Source of the DNA: Streptomyces canus 299MFChir4.1
GTDB lineage: Bacteria > Actinomycetota > Actinomycetes > Streptomycetales > Streptomycetaceae
NCBI RefSeq assembly: GCF_000383615.1
Contig: NZ_KB911596.1
Span: 62,001 to 126,000 of the forward strand
DNA length: 64,000 nucleotides
Reading direction: 5' to 3'
Within the stretch, counting starts at the first letter, position 1, and the number at the start of each line of letters is the position of its first letter. Made by a program: the position numbers and the translations under genes. Under the pieces are notes generated by a model that saw only the letters and a list, made by a program, of their open reading frames with translations, was not told where the DNA came from and did not search any database. Positions 33,007-41,952 of this stretch are shown piece after piece.

Positions 33007-34832
33007 GCCTGGCCTCCGTCCTGTCCCTGTCCGTACGCCTGCTCATGTGATCCGGCGGCGCCCGGGAACCCCGGCGAGTCGAACGCCGAGAGGTGGACAC
33101 CTCCGGCGCCGGGGCCCGCCTGGTGCGGAATACGTGCCTCGTCGCCGTCCGTCTCAGCGTCGCCCTTCGCGTGGGCATCGCGCTCGGCGACGACCTCCTT
33201 GACGGCGTCGACGACGCCCCGGTAGCCGGAGCAGCGGCAGAGGTTGCCGCACAGCGCCTGGCGGGTCTCCAGCTCGGTGGGCGCGGGGTTGCCCTCCAGG
33301 AGGTCGTGCACGGTCATCGCCATGCCGGGCACGCAGAAGCCGCACTGCACGGCGCCGCACCGGGCGAGCGCCCGCTGCACGTCCGAGGGCCGGCCGTCCT
33401 CGGCGAGTCCTTCGACGGTACGGACCTCGCTGCCGGCGGCGGTCACGGCGGGCACCAGGCAGGAGGCGACGAGCCGTCCGTCGACCTGGACGTTGCACGC
33501 CCCGCACTCGCCCTGCGAGCAGCCGTCCTTGGCGCCGGCGAGTCCGAGCCGCTCGCGCAGCACGTAGAGCAGCGACTCGCCGATCCAGGCGTCGGTGACG
33601 GGGCGGTCGACGCCGTTGACGCGCAGGACGTAGGAGGCGAGGGGGTGTTCCTCACCGGGGAGCGAGGTGGCCGGCTCGTCCTGGTTCTCGTCGGAGCCGC
33701 TCGCGTGCTCCTCGGCCGCTTCCGGCGCCGGTTCGTCGTCGCCCGCGGCCGGGGCGTGCTCGGAACCGGGCTCGTCGGGGCCGTCAGCGGCTTCTACGGC
33801 CTCTTCGGCGTCCTCGGGGGCCCTGAGGGCCGCCGATGCCTCATCAGGGCCGGGTGAGGGCTGTGAGGCGGTCGCGGAGGGGCCGTCCCGGTAGGGCTCG
33901 GCGAGAGCGGTGCCGTGGCCGTCGGTGTCGGTGTGCGGCTGCGTGCGGTCCTGGGCCGCCTCGGGTGCCACCTCGTCCGGCTCGGGCCGCTGCGGGGCGT
34001 CGACGACCGCGTGGCTTCCGGGATGCGCGGCGGAGGGCACGTGCGCGTCACCGGCCGGGCCACCGTGCGGGGCGTCGGCCTCGCCGCCCGGTACCTCACC
34101 GGCGGGCACGTGCGCGTGGCCGTCGCCGACCGGGCCGTTGTGACCGTCGCCGACCGGACCGCCGTAGCCGCCGTCGAGGCCGCCGTCGAAGCCGCCGGAG
34201 TGCCCGTCGCCGTCCGGCAGGTGCGGGTGCCGTTCCCCGGCCGGTCCGCCGTGTTCGGGTCCCGCTCCCGGGCCGTCCTGGGGCTGGTCCCCCCACGGCT
34301 GCGCCGGCTGGGTCGCCCAGGGCGCGGACGCACCGCCCGGCAGGGTCGCCGGCGGGGTGCCGCCCCACTGCTCGACCAGGGACGACGTGGTGAACTCGCC
34401 CGATTCGTCCGGGAGCTCGCCGCCCGCGACGGGGATCGACCACTGGCCGGTGACATCGTGGCCCGGCGCGGGCGCGGCCGCGGTGTCCTCGACGTGCCAC
34501 TGCTGGGTGGTCGCGGGGTTGTACGTGAACTGCCCGGTCTGGCCCTGCGGCAGGGTGCTCGGGTCGGGCCACTGCGCGCCCTCGGCGGGTACGGCCCAGC
34601 CGCCCGTGCCCGCCGGGTCGGTCCCGTCGCCCGGCGCGGACGTTATCTGCGGCGGCACATAACCGTGGCCGGGTGCGGCCAGCGGGCTGTCGACGGAGGC
34701 CAGGAGGGCGTCGATGCCCCCTTCGGGGAGCTTCACGAAGGCGGTCGCGCCGTCGTCGTAGTCCCCCTGGGGCAGCGGGTCCCAGCGGCCGGCGGCCCGG
34801 GGCGTGCCCTCTCCATGCTGGTCGTCGGTCAC
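33003..34832 (-). CDS. Two-[2Fe-2S] subunit of the molybdenum hydroxylase with a long disordered head
   Basis: 609 residues from GTG at 34832, overlapping the FAD-subunit stop as GTGA and the large-subunit start as GTGA at the other end. The C-terminal 200 residues are a complete CoxS/XdhC-type ferredoxin: KDGCSQGECGACNVQVDG (plant-type cluster), then GAVQCGFCVPGMAM and GNLCRCSGYRGVV (second cluster). The first 400 residues are low in complexity, rich in Gly, Pro, His, Asp and Glu, with scattered Trp motifs (TTQQWHVED, GQWSIPV). Normal family members are about 160-200 residues, so the extension is unusual; its role is unknown. Confidence 0.88.
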   Translation of the reverse strand: MTDDQHGEGTPRAAGRWDPLPQGDYDDGATAFVKLPEGGIDALLASVDSPLAAPGHGYVPPQITSAPGDGTDPAGTGGWAVPAEGAQWPDPSTLPQGQTGQFTYNPATTQQWHVEDTAAAPAPGHDVTGQWSIPVAGGELPDESGEFTTSSLVEQWGGTPPATLPGGASAPWATQPAQPWGDQPQDGPGAGPEHGGPAGERHPHLPDGDGHSGGFDGGLDGGYGGPVGDGHNGPVGDGHAHVPAGEVPGGEADAPHGGPAGDAHVPSAAHPGSHAVVDAPQRPEPDEVAPEAAQDRTQPHTDTDGHGTALAEPYRDGPSATASQPSPGPDEASAALRAPEDAEEAVEAADGPDEPGSEHAPAAGDDEPAPEAAEEHASGSDENQDEPATSLPGEEHPLASYVLRVNGVDRPVTDAWIGESLLYVLRERLGLAGAKDGCSQGECGACNVQVDGRLVASCLVPAVTAAGSEVRTVEGLAEDGRPSDVQRALARCGAVQCGFCVPGMAMTVHDLLEGNPAPTELETRQALCGNLCRCSGYRGVVDAVKEVVAERDAHAKGDAETDGDEARIPHQAGPGAGGVHLSAFDSPGFPGAAGSHEQAYGQGQDGGQA

Positions 34833-35722
34833 GACAGTGCCCTCCCCAGTGCTCGTCGGGCCAGCGCGGCGACGGTGCGCCGCAGGTGCAGTACTGCGGG
34901 CGGATGCTGCGGCACGGAGCCGTCCGGGCCCGGTACCGGGTCGGGGATGCAGGCCGCGGCGACGTACTCGCCGAAGGCCTCCAGGGCCTCCGGGACGATC
35001 GCGCGGTTGTTGTCCCAGTCGATGAGCCGGGCGACCCACTGCTCGGCGTCCAGGGGGCGCAGCGGCATCGGCGCTATGGCACCGACGGCGCACCTGACCC
35101 CGCGCCGGGCCGGGTCGAGGACCAGCGCGACGGAGGCCATCGCGCGGCCCGGTCCGGTGCGTCCGGTGACCTTGAGGAAGACCTGCGGGGCGTGCAGCAG
35201 CGGCACGCGCACGAAGCCGATGAGTTCACCGGCGCGCAGCATCTCCATGCCGGCCAGCAGGTGCGAGACCGGCATCTCGCGGCGGGCTCCGTCGGGGCCC
35301 GCGATAATCAGCGTGGCTTCGAGGGCGGCGAGGACGGGCAGTGCGTCGCCCGTGGGGGCCGCCGAGGCGATGTTGCCGCCCAGGGTGCCCGCGTTGCGGA
35401 TCTGCGGCGGCCCCGCGGCGCGGGCGGCGGCGGCGAGCGCGGGGATGAGGGCGGCGAAGTCGGGGCGGCCCATACGCGCGTGGGTGAGTCCGGCACCGAG
35501 CAGGGCGTGCCCGTCCTGGTACTGCCAGCCGCGGATCTCGCTGATGCGGCCGAGGCCGACGAGGGCGGCGGGCCTGAGCTGTCCGGAGTTGACGGCCGCC
35601 ATCAGGTCGGTGCCGCCGGCGACGGGCACGGCGGCGGGCATGGCGGTGAGGGTCGCCACGGCCTCGTCCAGCGTCGTGGGCAGCGTGACGGCCTGCGCCG
35701 CCTGCGGTGTGTGCGTGGTCAA
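34829..35722 (-). CDS. FAD-binding subunit of the molybdenum hydroxylase (CoxM/XdhB type)
   Basis: 297 residues from TTG at 35722, preceded by GGGAAGGGG eight bases upstream; a GTG at 35749 is an alternative. The FAD-binding PCMH motifs are visible: PVAGGTDLMAAVNSGQ and AGTLGGNIASAAPTGDALPVLAAL. A C-terminal CO-dehydrogenase flavoprotein-like domain follows (FVRVPLLHAPQVFLKVTGRTGPGRAMASVALVL). It passes electrons from the Fe-S clusters to an acceptor such as NAD+. It is the first gene of the operon FAD, Fe-S, Mo, 42-residue protein. Confidence 0.88.
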   Translation of the reverse strand: MTTHTPQAAQAVTLPTTLDEAVATLTAMPAAVPVAGGTDLMAAVNSGQLRPAALVGLGRISEIRGWQYQDGHALLGAGLTHARMGRPDFAALIPALAAAARAAGPPQIRNAGTLGGNIASAAPTGDALPVLAALEATLIIAGPDGARREMPVSHLLAGMEMLRAGELIGFVRVPLLHAPQVFLKVTGRTGPGRAMASVALVLDPARRGVRCAVGAIAPMPLRPLDAEQWVARLIDWDNNRAIVPEALEAFGEYVAAACIPDPVPGPDGSVPQHPPAVLHLRRTVAALARRALGRALS

Positions 35723-35957
35723 ACCGGCTGCCCCTTCCCGCTGCCCCACCTGGCCCTGCCTGTTGCTGCCGTACGGTACGTGCTGACAGGGCGGACGTGG
35801 CAACTCTGGCACATCTTCGCAACACCCGAAGACAGGGGTCCGCTAGGAGGCGTTCGGCGGCATTCACCCACCCCACCAGGGGGATGGTCCGTTTTCATCC
35901 GGGATCGCCCGCACATGACGATTGACACTCTTCGGTGACACTTGAGGTCTTTTTCCC

Positions 35958-37589
35958 CTACCTGTTCGGGGGCGCCCCCTCGATGGGCCGGCCGAGCACA
36001 CCGGGCCGTTTCTGCCACGGCAGCGGCCCCGTGGGCGGCCGGTAGCCGACGCCCAGGGCGTCGAGTCGCTCGTAGTGCGCGGCCATCCGCCGCTCGAAGT
36101 CGGCGAAGTCCCGTTCCGCGGGGGCGGGCAGAGGACTCCAGGCCACTTCGGCGAAGGCCGCCAGCCGGGGGAAGGTCTGGTAGTCGACGCGCCCCTGGTC
36201 CTCCATCACCTCGGTCCACACGTTGGCCTGCGCGCCGAGGACGTGCGCGGCCTCCTCGGGCGTCAACTCCGGTGGAACGGGCTCGAACCGATAGACGTCC
36301 TCCAGGGTGCGGACGTAGGCGATGGGGACCGGTTCGTCCGCGCCCGCGTCCTGCCGGTAGTCCAGGTACACCTGCTGCTCGGGGCACATGACGACGTCGT
36401 GGCCCGCGCGGGCGGCCGCGATGCCGGCCGCGTAGCCGCGCCAGGACGAGACCGCCGCGCCTTCGGCCAGCCCGCCCTCCAGGATCTCGTCCCAGCCGAT
36501 GAGCCTGCGCCCGCGCGCGGTCAGCCACTTGTCGAAGTGCCCGATGAACCAGGACTGCAACTCGTCCTCGTCCGCGAGGCCGAGTTCCCCGATCCGGGTC
36601 TGGACGAGGGGCGACTCCCGCCACTGCTCCTTGGCGCATTCGTCGCCGCCGATGTGAATGAACTCGGAGGGGAACAGCTCCAGCAGTTCCTCGAACACGC
36701 CCTCGTAGAAGCGCAGGGTGTTGTCAGTGGGGGCGAGTACGTTCAGGGAGATGCCCCAGTTGTCCCAGACCGTGAGGGAGGACGTGTCGATGACGTCGGT
36801 GTTGCCGAGTTCCGGGTACGCGGCGATGGCGGCCTGCGAGTGTCCGGGCACGTCGATTTCGGGGACGACGGTGATATGCCGCTCGGCGGCGTAGGCGACG
36901 ATCTCCCGGATGTCGTCCTGGGTGTAGAAGCCCCCGTGCGGCTTCTCCTCCCACAGCGGCGAGGCCCGGTGGCCGAATTTGGTACGCGCCCGCCATGAGC
37001 CCACCTCGGTGAGCCGGGGGTACCTCTTGATCTCGATCCGCCAGCCCTGGTCGTCCGTCAGGTGGAAGTGGAAGACGTTGAGTTTGTGCGCGGCCATGAG
37101 ATCGAGGTAACGCAGGACTCCGTCCTTGGGCGTGAAGTGCCGGGCCACGTCGAGCATGAGGCCGCGCCAGCGGAACCGGGGAGCGTCGCCGATGGTGACC
37201 GGGGACACCTCCCAGGCGCGCTCGGAGGTGACGGGGGCCCGGCGGAAGGCGGCGGGGCCGAGCAGCTGACGGAAGGTCTGGGCGCCGTAGAACAGGCCCT
37301 CCCGGCCCGCCCCGTCGATGACGACGGCGTGCTCGTCCACGGTGAGGCGGTACGCCTCGGGGCTGCCGAGTTCGTCGGCGAGGGACGGCGTGATCCGCAG
37401 CAGGATGCGGAGTGCGCCGGAGGCGTGCGGATCCAGCGGCAGGCCGGTCGCCGCGCCGACCGTGGTGCGCAGCCAGCGGGCCACGCCCGCGGCGCCCGGG
37501 CCGGCCTCGATCTCGGTGTCCTCGTCGAGGACGAACGGCCGGCCGCCGGGGGCACCGACGCGCGACGGCGCCGGAATCAGTGAAGTCAC
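35958..37589 (-). CDS. Beta-N-acetylhexosaminidase, GH20
   Basis: 543 residues from GTG at 37589 with AAGGA upstream. A GH20b-type N-terminal domain is followed by the catalytic barrel: FRWRGLMLDVARHFTPKDGV, VFHFHLTDDQGWRIEIKRYPRLTEVGSWR, EIDVPGHSQAAIAAYPELG, and the catalytic D316-E317 pair in HIGGDECAKEQW. No signal peptide is present, so it acts inside the cell on imported chito-oligosaccharides or other HexNAc glycans, releasing N-acetylglucosamine. It lies one base past the last transporter gene, forming an import-and-hydrolysis operon. Confidence 0.92.
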   Translation of the reverse strand: MTSLIPAPSRVGAPGGRPFVLDEDTEIEAGPGAAGVARWLRTTVGAATGLPLDPHASGALRILLRITPSLADELGSPEAYRLTVDEHAVVIDGAGREGLFYGAQTFRQLLGPAAFRRAPVTSERAWEVSPVTIGDAPRFRWRGLMLDVARHFTPKDGVLRYLDLMAAHKLNVFHFHLTDDQGWRIEIKRYPRLTEVGSWRARTKFGHRASPLWEEKPHGGFYTQDDIREIVAYAAERHITVVPEIDVPGHSQAAIAAYPELGNTDVIDTSSLTVWDNWGISLNVLAPTDNTLRFYEGVFEELLELFPSEFIHIGGDECAKEQWRESPLVQTRIGELGLADEDELQSWFIGHFDKWLTARGRRLIGWDEILEGGLAEGAAVSSWRGYAAGIAAARAGHDVVMCPEQQVYLDYRQDAGADEPVPIAYVRTLEDVYRFEPVPPELTPEEAAHVLGAQANVWTEVMEDQGRVDYQTFPRLAAFAEVAWSPLPAPAERDFADFERRMAAHYERLDALGVGYRPPTGPLPWQKRPGVLGRPIEGAPPNR

Positions 37590-37590
37590 G

Positions 37591-38454
37591 TCAGTCCTTA
37601 ACCGCTCCGCCCAGCCCCGAGACCAGGCGTCGCTGTACGAGTACGAAGAACACCAGCACCGGAATCGTCATCACCGTCGACGCGGCCATGACCCCTCCCC
37701 AGTCCGGCTCGTCCGGCTTGAAGAAGACGAGCAGGGCCATGGGCAGAGTGGACTGCGAAGTGTCGCTGATGATGAACGACTTGGCGAAGAGGAAATCGTT
37801 CCAGGCCGAGATGAACGAGAACGCGCTCGTGGCCACCAGACCGGGAAGGACGAGCGGGAAGAGAATCTGCCACAGGAATCGCGAGCGGCTCGCCCCGTCG
37901 ATGTACGCGGCCTCCTCCAATGCCTCCGGTACGCCCTTCACGAACCCCCTCAGCATCCAGATCGCGAAGGGCAGCGAGAAGGCGATGTGGGGCAGTACCA
38001 GCGAGCCCAGCGTGTTCAGCAGACCGAAGTCCCGCATCTGGAAGAACAAGGGGATCGTGAGGGCCTCCACGGGCACCATCTGGGCCACCAGAAACATGAT
38101 CAGCAAGGTGGTCCGGAAGCGGAACCGGAATCGCGTCACCGCGGTCGCGGCGAGAAACGCGATCAGTGCCGAGACGATCACGACACTGCCCGCGACGACA
38201 AGGCTGTTGACGAAATACCGACCGAAATCCTGCTGCCCGAACACGCGCCGGAAGGAATCCAGCGAGGGCGCGAGCGTCCAGGGCCGGGGCTCGGTCGACT
38301 CGATCTCCCCGGCCGGTTTGAAGGCGCCGAGGACCATCCAGTAGAGGGGGAAGGCGACAACGACCGCGACGATCAGCGCCGAGGCCTCGGCTGCCGTGCG
38401 CCAGGGGTGCCGTAGCGGATTCAGCCGTGGACGATTCAGCCGTGGCGGATTCAC
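37591..38454 (-). CDS. Sugar ABC transporter permease, MalG type
   Basis: 287 residues from GTG at 38454, overlapping the MalF-type gene stop as GTGA. Six helices are predicted, with the coupling loop VPEALEEAAYIDGASRSRFLWQILFPLVLPG, typical of carbohydrate (CUT1) importers. The first 15 residues contain an RLNRPRLNPLR pattern made by a tandem repeat of GATTCAGCCGTGG-type DNA (38423-38449). It pairs with the MalF-type permease; the ATPase is not in the operon and a shared MsiK-like ATPase is expected from Streptomyces biology. Confidence 0.92.
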   Translation of the reverse strand: MNPPRLNRPRLNPLRHPWRTAAEASALIVAVVVAFPLYWMVLGAFKPAGEIESTEPRPWTLAPSLDSFRRVFGQQDFGRYFVNSLVVAGSVVIVSALIAFLAATAVTRFRFRFRTTLLIMFLVAQMVPVEALTIPLFFQMRDFGLLNTLGSLVLPHIAFSLPFAIWMLRGFVKGVPEALEEAAYIDGASRSRFLWQILFPLVLPGLVATSAFSFISAWNDFLFAKSFIISDTSQSTLPMALLVFFKPDEPDWGGVMAASTVMTIPVLVFFVLVQRRLVSGLGGAVKD

Positions 38455-39341
38455 AGGTCCTCCCCCTGACGGTGGAGCAGCCGCAGGTACACCAGCGTGA
38501 CGGCGAGCAGGATCAGCAGCATCACGACGCCGATCGCGGAGCCGAGGCCGTACTGCGAGGAGGCGAACGCCTGCTGGTAGGCGTACACGTTCAGGACGAG
38601 GTTCTGGCCCGCGATGCCGCCGCCGTTCGTCATGACGTAGATCTGGGTGAAGACCTTGAAGTCCCAGATCACCGACTGGATGGTGACCACGGTCAGGATG
38701 GGCCGCAGCATCGGCGCGAGGACCGAGCGCCAGATCCGCCACTGCGAGGCCCCGTCCAGCGCGGCGGCCTCCAGCACCTCGGCCGGGACGGCCCTGATCC
38801 CGGCGTAGACCGTGACCATGACGAACGGGAAGGAGCACCAGACGACTTCGAGCAGGACGAGGAGGAAGGCGCTGAGCCGCCCGTACGTCCAGGAGTGGTC
38901 CCCGAGCCCCAGCAGCCGGTTCACCGGGCCGAAGTCGGGGTCGAAGAGGAACAGCCAGACCGTCGACCCGGTCACCGCCGGGGTCGCCCAGGCGCCGAGC
39001 GCGGCCAGCATCAGCGCCAGCCGCGGCACGGCACGCACGCGGGTGAGCAGCACGGCCAGCGCGCATCCGACGGCGAGCGTCGAGACGACACAGGCCGCCG
39101 CGAACAGCACGGTGGCGAGCAGGACCTGCCAGAACTGGGGGTCGGAGAAGAGCGCCGAGTAGTTCCCGAACCCCTGGAAGGTGGTCGGCTCACCGCCGCT
39201 GACCTGGGCCTGGGTGTAGCGGAAGAAGGAGATCAGGCCGAGTTGCCAGATGGGGTAGACGAGCAGCCCGCCGAGGACGAGGAGGGCGGGGGCGAGATAG
39301 AGCCAGGGGGTCCAGGTGGGGCGGTGGGTCACTGAGGTCAC
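38451..39341 (-). CDS. Sugar ABC transporter permease, MalF type
   Basis: 296 residues from GTG at 39341, overlapping the binding-protein gene stop as GTGA. It has six or seven membrane helices, starting PWLYLAPALLVLGGLLVYPIWQLG, and the coupling loop VPAEVLEAAALDGASQWRIWRSVLAPMLRP. WLFLFDPDFGPVNRLLG is a typical periplasmic loop of CUT1 permeases. It builds the channel with the MalG-type partner. Order binding protein, MalF, MalG, hydrolase with overlaps throughout shows a single operon. Confidence 0.92.
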   Translation of the reverse strand: MTSVTHRPTWTPWLYLAPALLVLGGLLVYPIWQLGLISFFRYTQAQVSGGEPTTFQGFGNYSALFSDPQFWQVLLATVLFAAACVVSTLAVGCALAVLLTRVRAVPRLALMLAALGAWATPAVTGSTVWLFLFDPDFGPVNRLLGLGDHSWTYGRLSAFLLVLLEVVWCSFPFVMVTVYAGIRAVPAEVLEAAALDGASQWRIWRSVLAPMLRPILTVVTIQSVIWDFKVFTQIYVMTNGGGIAGQNLVLNVYAYQQAFASSQYGLGSAIGVVMLLILLAVTLVYLRLLHRQGEDL

Positions 39342-40633
39342 CCGGCGGAACCGAACGCGTCGTTCATCTTCGTGGCCGCTTCCTTCGAGGCCGCCGCCAC
39401 GCTCTTCTTGCCGCTGATGACCTCCTGGAACATCGTCGGCAGCACCGACGAGGAGTCGATCTGCGACCACGCGGGGGACGCGGGCACGAACTTCGTCCCG
39501 GCCGCGAGGGTCCGCGCGAACGGCTTCACGTACGGCTGCTCCGCGGCGACCTGCTGCCGTACGTCCGGGAAGGTCGGCAGGAATCCCATCGCGTCGAACA
39601 TCGCCGTCTGTGTCTTCTTCGACGTGAGCTGCTCCATCAGCTGAACGGCCATCGTCCGGTGCGAGGTGCTCTTGAGCACCCCGATGTTGTTGCCGCCGGC
39701 GAACGCGGGAGCGATCGACCCGGCGGAGACCCCGGGCAGCGGCACCACCGCGTACTCGCCCTTGACCTTCCCGGCCTCCACCGCCGTATGGCTGAAGTCG
39801 CCCCCGATCGCCATTGCGGCCTTGCCCGCCGCGAACGCGGTGATCGTGTCGTTGCCGCCCATTCCGGCGCACTTGGCGGCGGGGCAGTTGTCGTCGGTGA
39901 AGAGCGAGGTGTACTCCTTGATGCCCTTCTGCGCGGACCCGCCGGAGATCGCGGAGGCGTAGGAGCCGTCCTTGCCGGTGGCGAGTTCACCGCCGTTCGC
40001 CCAGATGAAGGGCATCGCGCCGTACGTGTAGGCGCCGCCGACGACAAGGCCGTACAACTCGGGCTTGGCGGCGCGGATCTTGCGGGCGGTCACCGCCAAC
40101 TCGGTCATCGTCCTCGGTGCTTCGAGGCCGAGTTCCTTGAAGACGTCGGTCCGGTAGTAGAGGGCGCGGACGCCGACGTAGAACGGCGAGCCGTAGATCC
40201 TGCCGTCCACGGTGACCGAGGTCTTCGCGGTGGGGTCGGTGTCCTTGGCCTCGCTCCAGCCGGCGAACTCCTTGCTGACGTCGAGGAGTCCGCCGTCCTT
40301 CACATAGCCGGCGGTGTCGGTGTTGCCGTACTCCATCACGTCGGGCGCGGAGGACGGGTCGTTGAAGGCGGCCTTGACGCGCTGGGCCCGGGTCTCGACC
40401 GGGATGTACTCCACGTCGACATTGATGCCGCTGTGGGCCTTCTCGAAGGCGGCGACGACGGAGTCGACGACCTTCTGCTTCGGCTCGTTGCCGACCTCCT
40501 GGAAGAGCCAGACGCGCAGGGTGCCGGTCTTCTCGTCCTTGTCGGAGGAGGAGTTGGAGGAGGTCTGGGGCGCGCAGGCGGTGACGACCAGGGCGGTCAG
40601 GAGCAGAGCGGGGATGCGGGGGGAGAGGTTCAT
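39338..40633 (-). CDS. Sugar-binding lipoprotein of a CUT1 ABC importer
   Basis: 431 residues from ATG at 40633 with GGAGGA ideally placed. The signal peptide LLLTALVVTAC has the lipidated C20. The mature part is an extracellular solute-binding protein family 1 fold: TLRVWLFQEVGNEPKQKVVDSVVAAFEKAHSGI, DVMEYGNTDTAGYVKDGGLLD, and GIGGDFSHTAVEAGKVKGEYAVVPLPG-like ligand contacts near 280. The downstream GH20 gene suggests chitobiose or another HexNAc-containing oligosaccharide as ligand, as in the DasABC and NgcEFG systems. The exact sugar is inference. Confidence 0.9.
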   Translation of the reverse strand: MNLSPRIPALLLTALVVTACAPQTSSNSSSDKDEKTGTLRVWLFQEVGNEPKQKVVDSVVAAFEKAHSGINVDVEYIPVETRAQRVKAAFNDPSSAPDVMEYGNTDTAGYVKDGGLLDVSKEFAGWSEAKDTDPTAKTSVTVDGRIYGSPFYVGVRALYYRTDVFKELGLEAPRTMTELAVTARKIRAAKPELYGLVVGGAYTYGAMPFIWANGGELATGKDGSYASAISGGSAQKGIKEYTSLFTDDNCPAAKCAGMGGNDTITAFAAGKAAMAIGGDFSHTAVEAGKVKGEYAVVPLPGVSAGSIAPAFAGGNNIGVLKSTSHRTMAVQLMEQLTSKKTQTAMFDAMGFLPTFPDVRQQVAAEQPYVKPFARTLAAGTKFVPASPAWSQIDSSSVLPTMFQEVISGKKSVAAASKEAATKMNDAFGSAG

Positions 40634-40700
40634 GGAGTGATTCCTCCGGAGCATGCGTTGCAACATATGCAATGGCAATTTCGCTCAACGCAACGGAGGT
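40634..40700 (-). promoter_or_regulatory. Promoter region of the sugar operon with TTGC/GCAA repeats
   Basis: CGTTGC (40656-40661) and GCAACG (40690-40695) are inverted around a stretch with GTTGCAAC, GCAAT and GCAATT motifs. This resembles a multi-site operator for a LacI- or ROK-type repressor. It does not look like the DasR site (ACTGGTCTAGACCACT-like) that controls other GlcNAc operons. Confidence 0.45.
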
Positions 40701-40755
40701 TATGGCTTGCATGAACACGCCCACAAGAGGTCTCAACCAATCCGTGACACGCGAG

Positions 40756-40792
40756 AGGCCCCCGGGGCGCACGAAACGCGCCTCGGGGGCCT
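40756..40792 (-). terminator. Terminator of the DUF3039 gene
   Basis: AGGCCCCCGGGGCGC (40756-40770) pairs with 40778-40792 around a 7-base loop with one G-T pair. It is 25 bases past the DUF3039 stop on the minus strand. Confidence 0.75.
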
Positions 40793-40817
40793 CGCGAAGC
40801 TCAGCCGGTCGGCAGTC

Positions 40818-41096
40818 CTACTTGTCGCCGTCCTTGTCGTCGTCCCCGGAACCCATGGACTCGTAGATCTCCTTGCACATGGGACACACGGGGTACTTCT
40901 TGGGATCGCGGCCGGGCACCCACACCTTGCCGCACAGCGCCACGACGGGTGTGCCGTCGAGGGCGCTCGCCATGATCTTGTCCTTCTGGACGTAATGGGC
41001 GAAGCGCTCGTGGTCGCCGTCGCCGTGGGAAGTCTGCGGCGTGGGCTCGACGAGGGTCCCCGTACCAGTCCCGCGCTCGGGCTCGAGAGTGCTCAT
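40818..41096 (-). CDS. DUF3039 small zinc-ribbon-like protein
   Basis: 92 residues from ATG at 41096. It contains the family core HERFAHYVQKDKIMASALDGTPVVALCGKVWVPGRDPKKYPVC-type sequence, with C55-like CGK and a CPMCKE pair that should bind zinc. The tail is acidic (GDDDKDGDK). Function is unknown; it is conserved across actinobacteria, often near yqgE and murA as here. It reads in the same direction as yqgE, 29 bases downstream of it. Confidence 0.85.
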   Translation of the reverse strand: MSTLEPERGTGTGTLVEPTPQTSHGDGDHERFAHYVQKDKIMASALDGTPVVALCGKVWVPGRDPKKYPVCPMCKEIYESMGSGDDDKDGDK

Positions 41097-41125
41097 ACGG
41101 CCAAGGGTACTGAAGCTCACATGGA

Positions 41126-41698
41126 TCAGTTCAGCGAAGGGTCGTCCGGATACGTGGCCACCATCGCGAGCTCGTTGCGCTGGCGGCGCAGGACCTCGCG
41201 CCACAGTCTCTCCGGGGCCGGGGAGGACACGTCGCCCGGTTCCGACTCCACGACGTACCAGGCGCCCTCCACCAGCTCGTCCTCCAGCTGACCGGGGCCC
41301 CAGCCGGCGTAACCGGCGAAGATGCGCAGGCTGCCGAGCGCCGAGGCGAGCAGCTCCGGCGGGGCCTCCAGGTCGACCAGTCCGATCGCGCCGTGCACTC
41401 TGCGCCAGCCCAGTGGGGCCCCGTCGACGGCCCCGCCCCCGGGGATGACGGCGACCCCCAGCGCCGAGTCCAGGGAGACCGGGCCGCCCTGGAAGACGAC
41501 GCCCGGTTCGCCCGTGAGGTCGGCCCAGCCCTCCAGGATGTCGCCGACGTCCACCGGGGTGGGCCGGTTGAGGACCACGCCGAGGGAGCCCTCCTCGTCG
41601 TGGTCGAGAAGGAGCACCACCGCTCGGTCGAAGTTCGGGTCCGCCAGGGCGGGCGTTGCCACGAGCAACCGCCCTGTGAGCGAGGACACCTCGGTCAT
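41126..41698 (-). CDS. YqgE/AlgH family protein
   Basis: 190 residues from ATG at 41698. MTEVSSLTGRLLVATPALAD, then FDRAVVLLLDHDEEGSLGVVLNRPT and VFQGGPVSLDSALGVAVIP, are the defining UPF0301 motifs; IFAGYAGWGPGQLEDEL is the conserved C-terminal signature. The biochemical role is unsettled. It is divergent from murA with a 254-base gap. Confidence 0.9.
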   Translation of the reverse strand: MTEVSSLTGRLLVATPALADPNFDRAVVLLLDHDEEGSLGVVLNRPTPVDVGDILEGWADLTGEPGVVFQGGPVSLDSALGVAVIPGGGAVDGAPLGWRRVHGAIGLVDLEAPPELLASALGSLRIFAGYAGWGPGQLEDELVEGAWYVVESEPGDVSSPAPERLWREVLRRQRNELAMVATYPDDPSLN

Positions 41699-41952
41699 GC
41701 CAGACATGATCCCGCATCTTCCCTCCGCGTGGGGAGGCAATGCCGCTACGGCAGTGGATGCAGCTCAGAGCGCAACGATGCGCCCCACGCGCACGCCCGG
41801 CGCCGGTGACCCCATGTGCCCGACAGGGGACGGCACGTGTTGTGACACAGCTATGACGTGACTGAGCGGCACTTGGGCTTACAGAAGGGGGGTAGGCGGC
41901 GATTACCCTTGTCCCTTCCGGCCCCTGCCCGACTCATCGGAACGCGAGATAC

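Noticed and set aside
30925..33225. Open frame of 766 codons opposite the molybdenum subunit
   Set aside because: Antisense shadow caused by GC-rich third positions of the real gene.
34340..34832. Separate gene for the low-complexity N-terminal part of the Fe-S subunit
   Set aside because: The frame continues without a stop into the ferredoxin domain and no internal start with a good ribosome-binding site was noticed, so a single gene is simpler.
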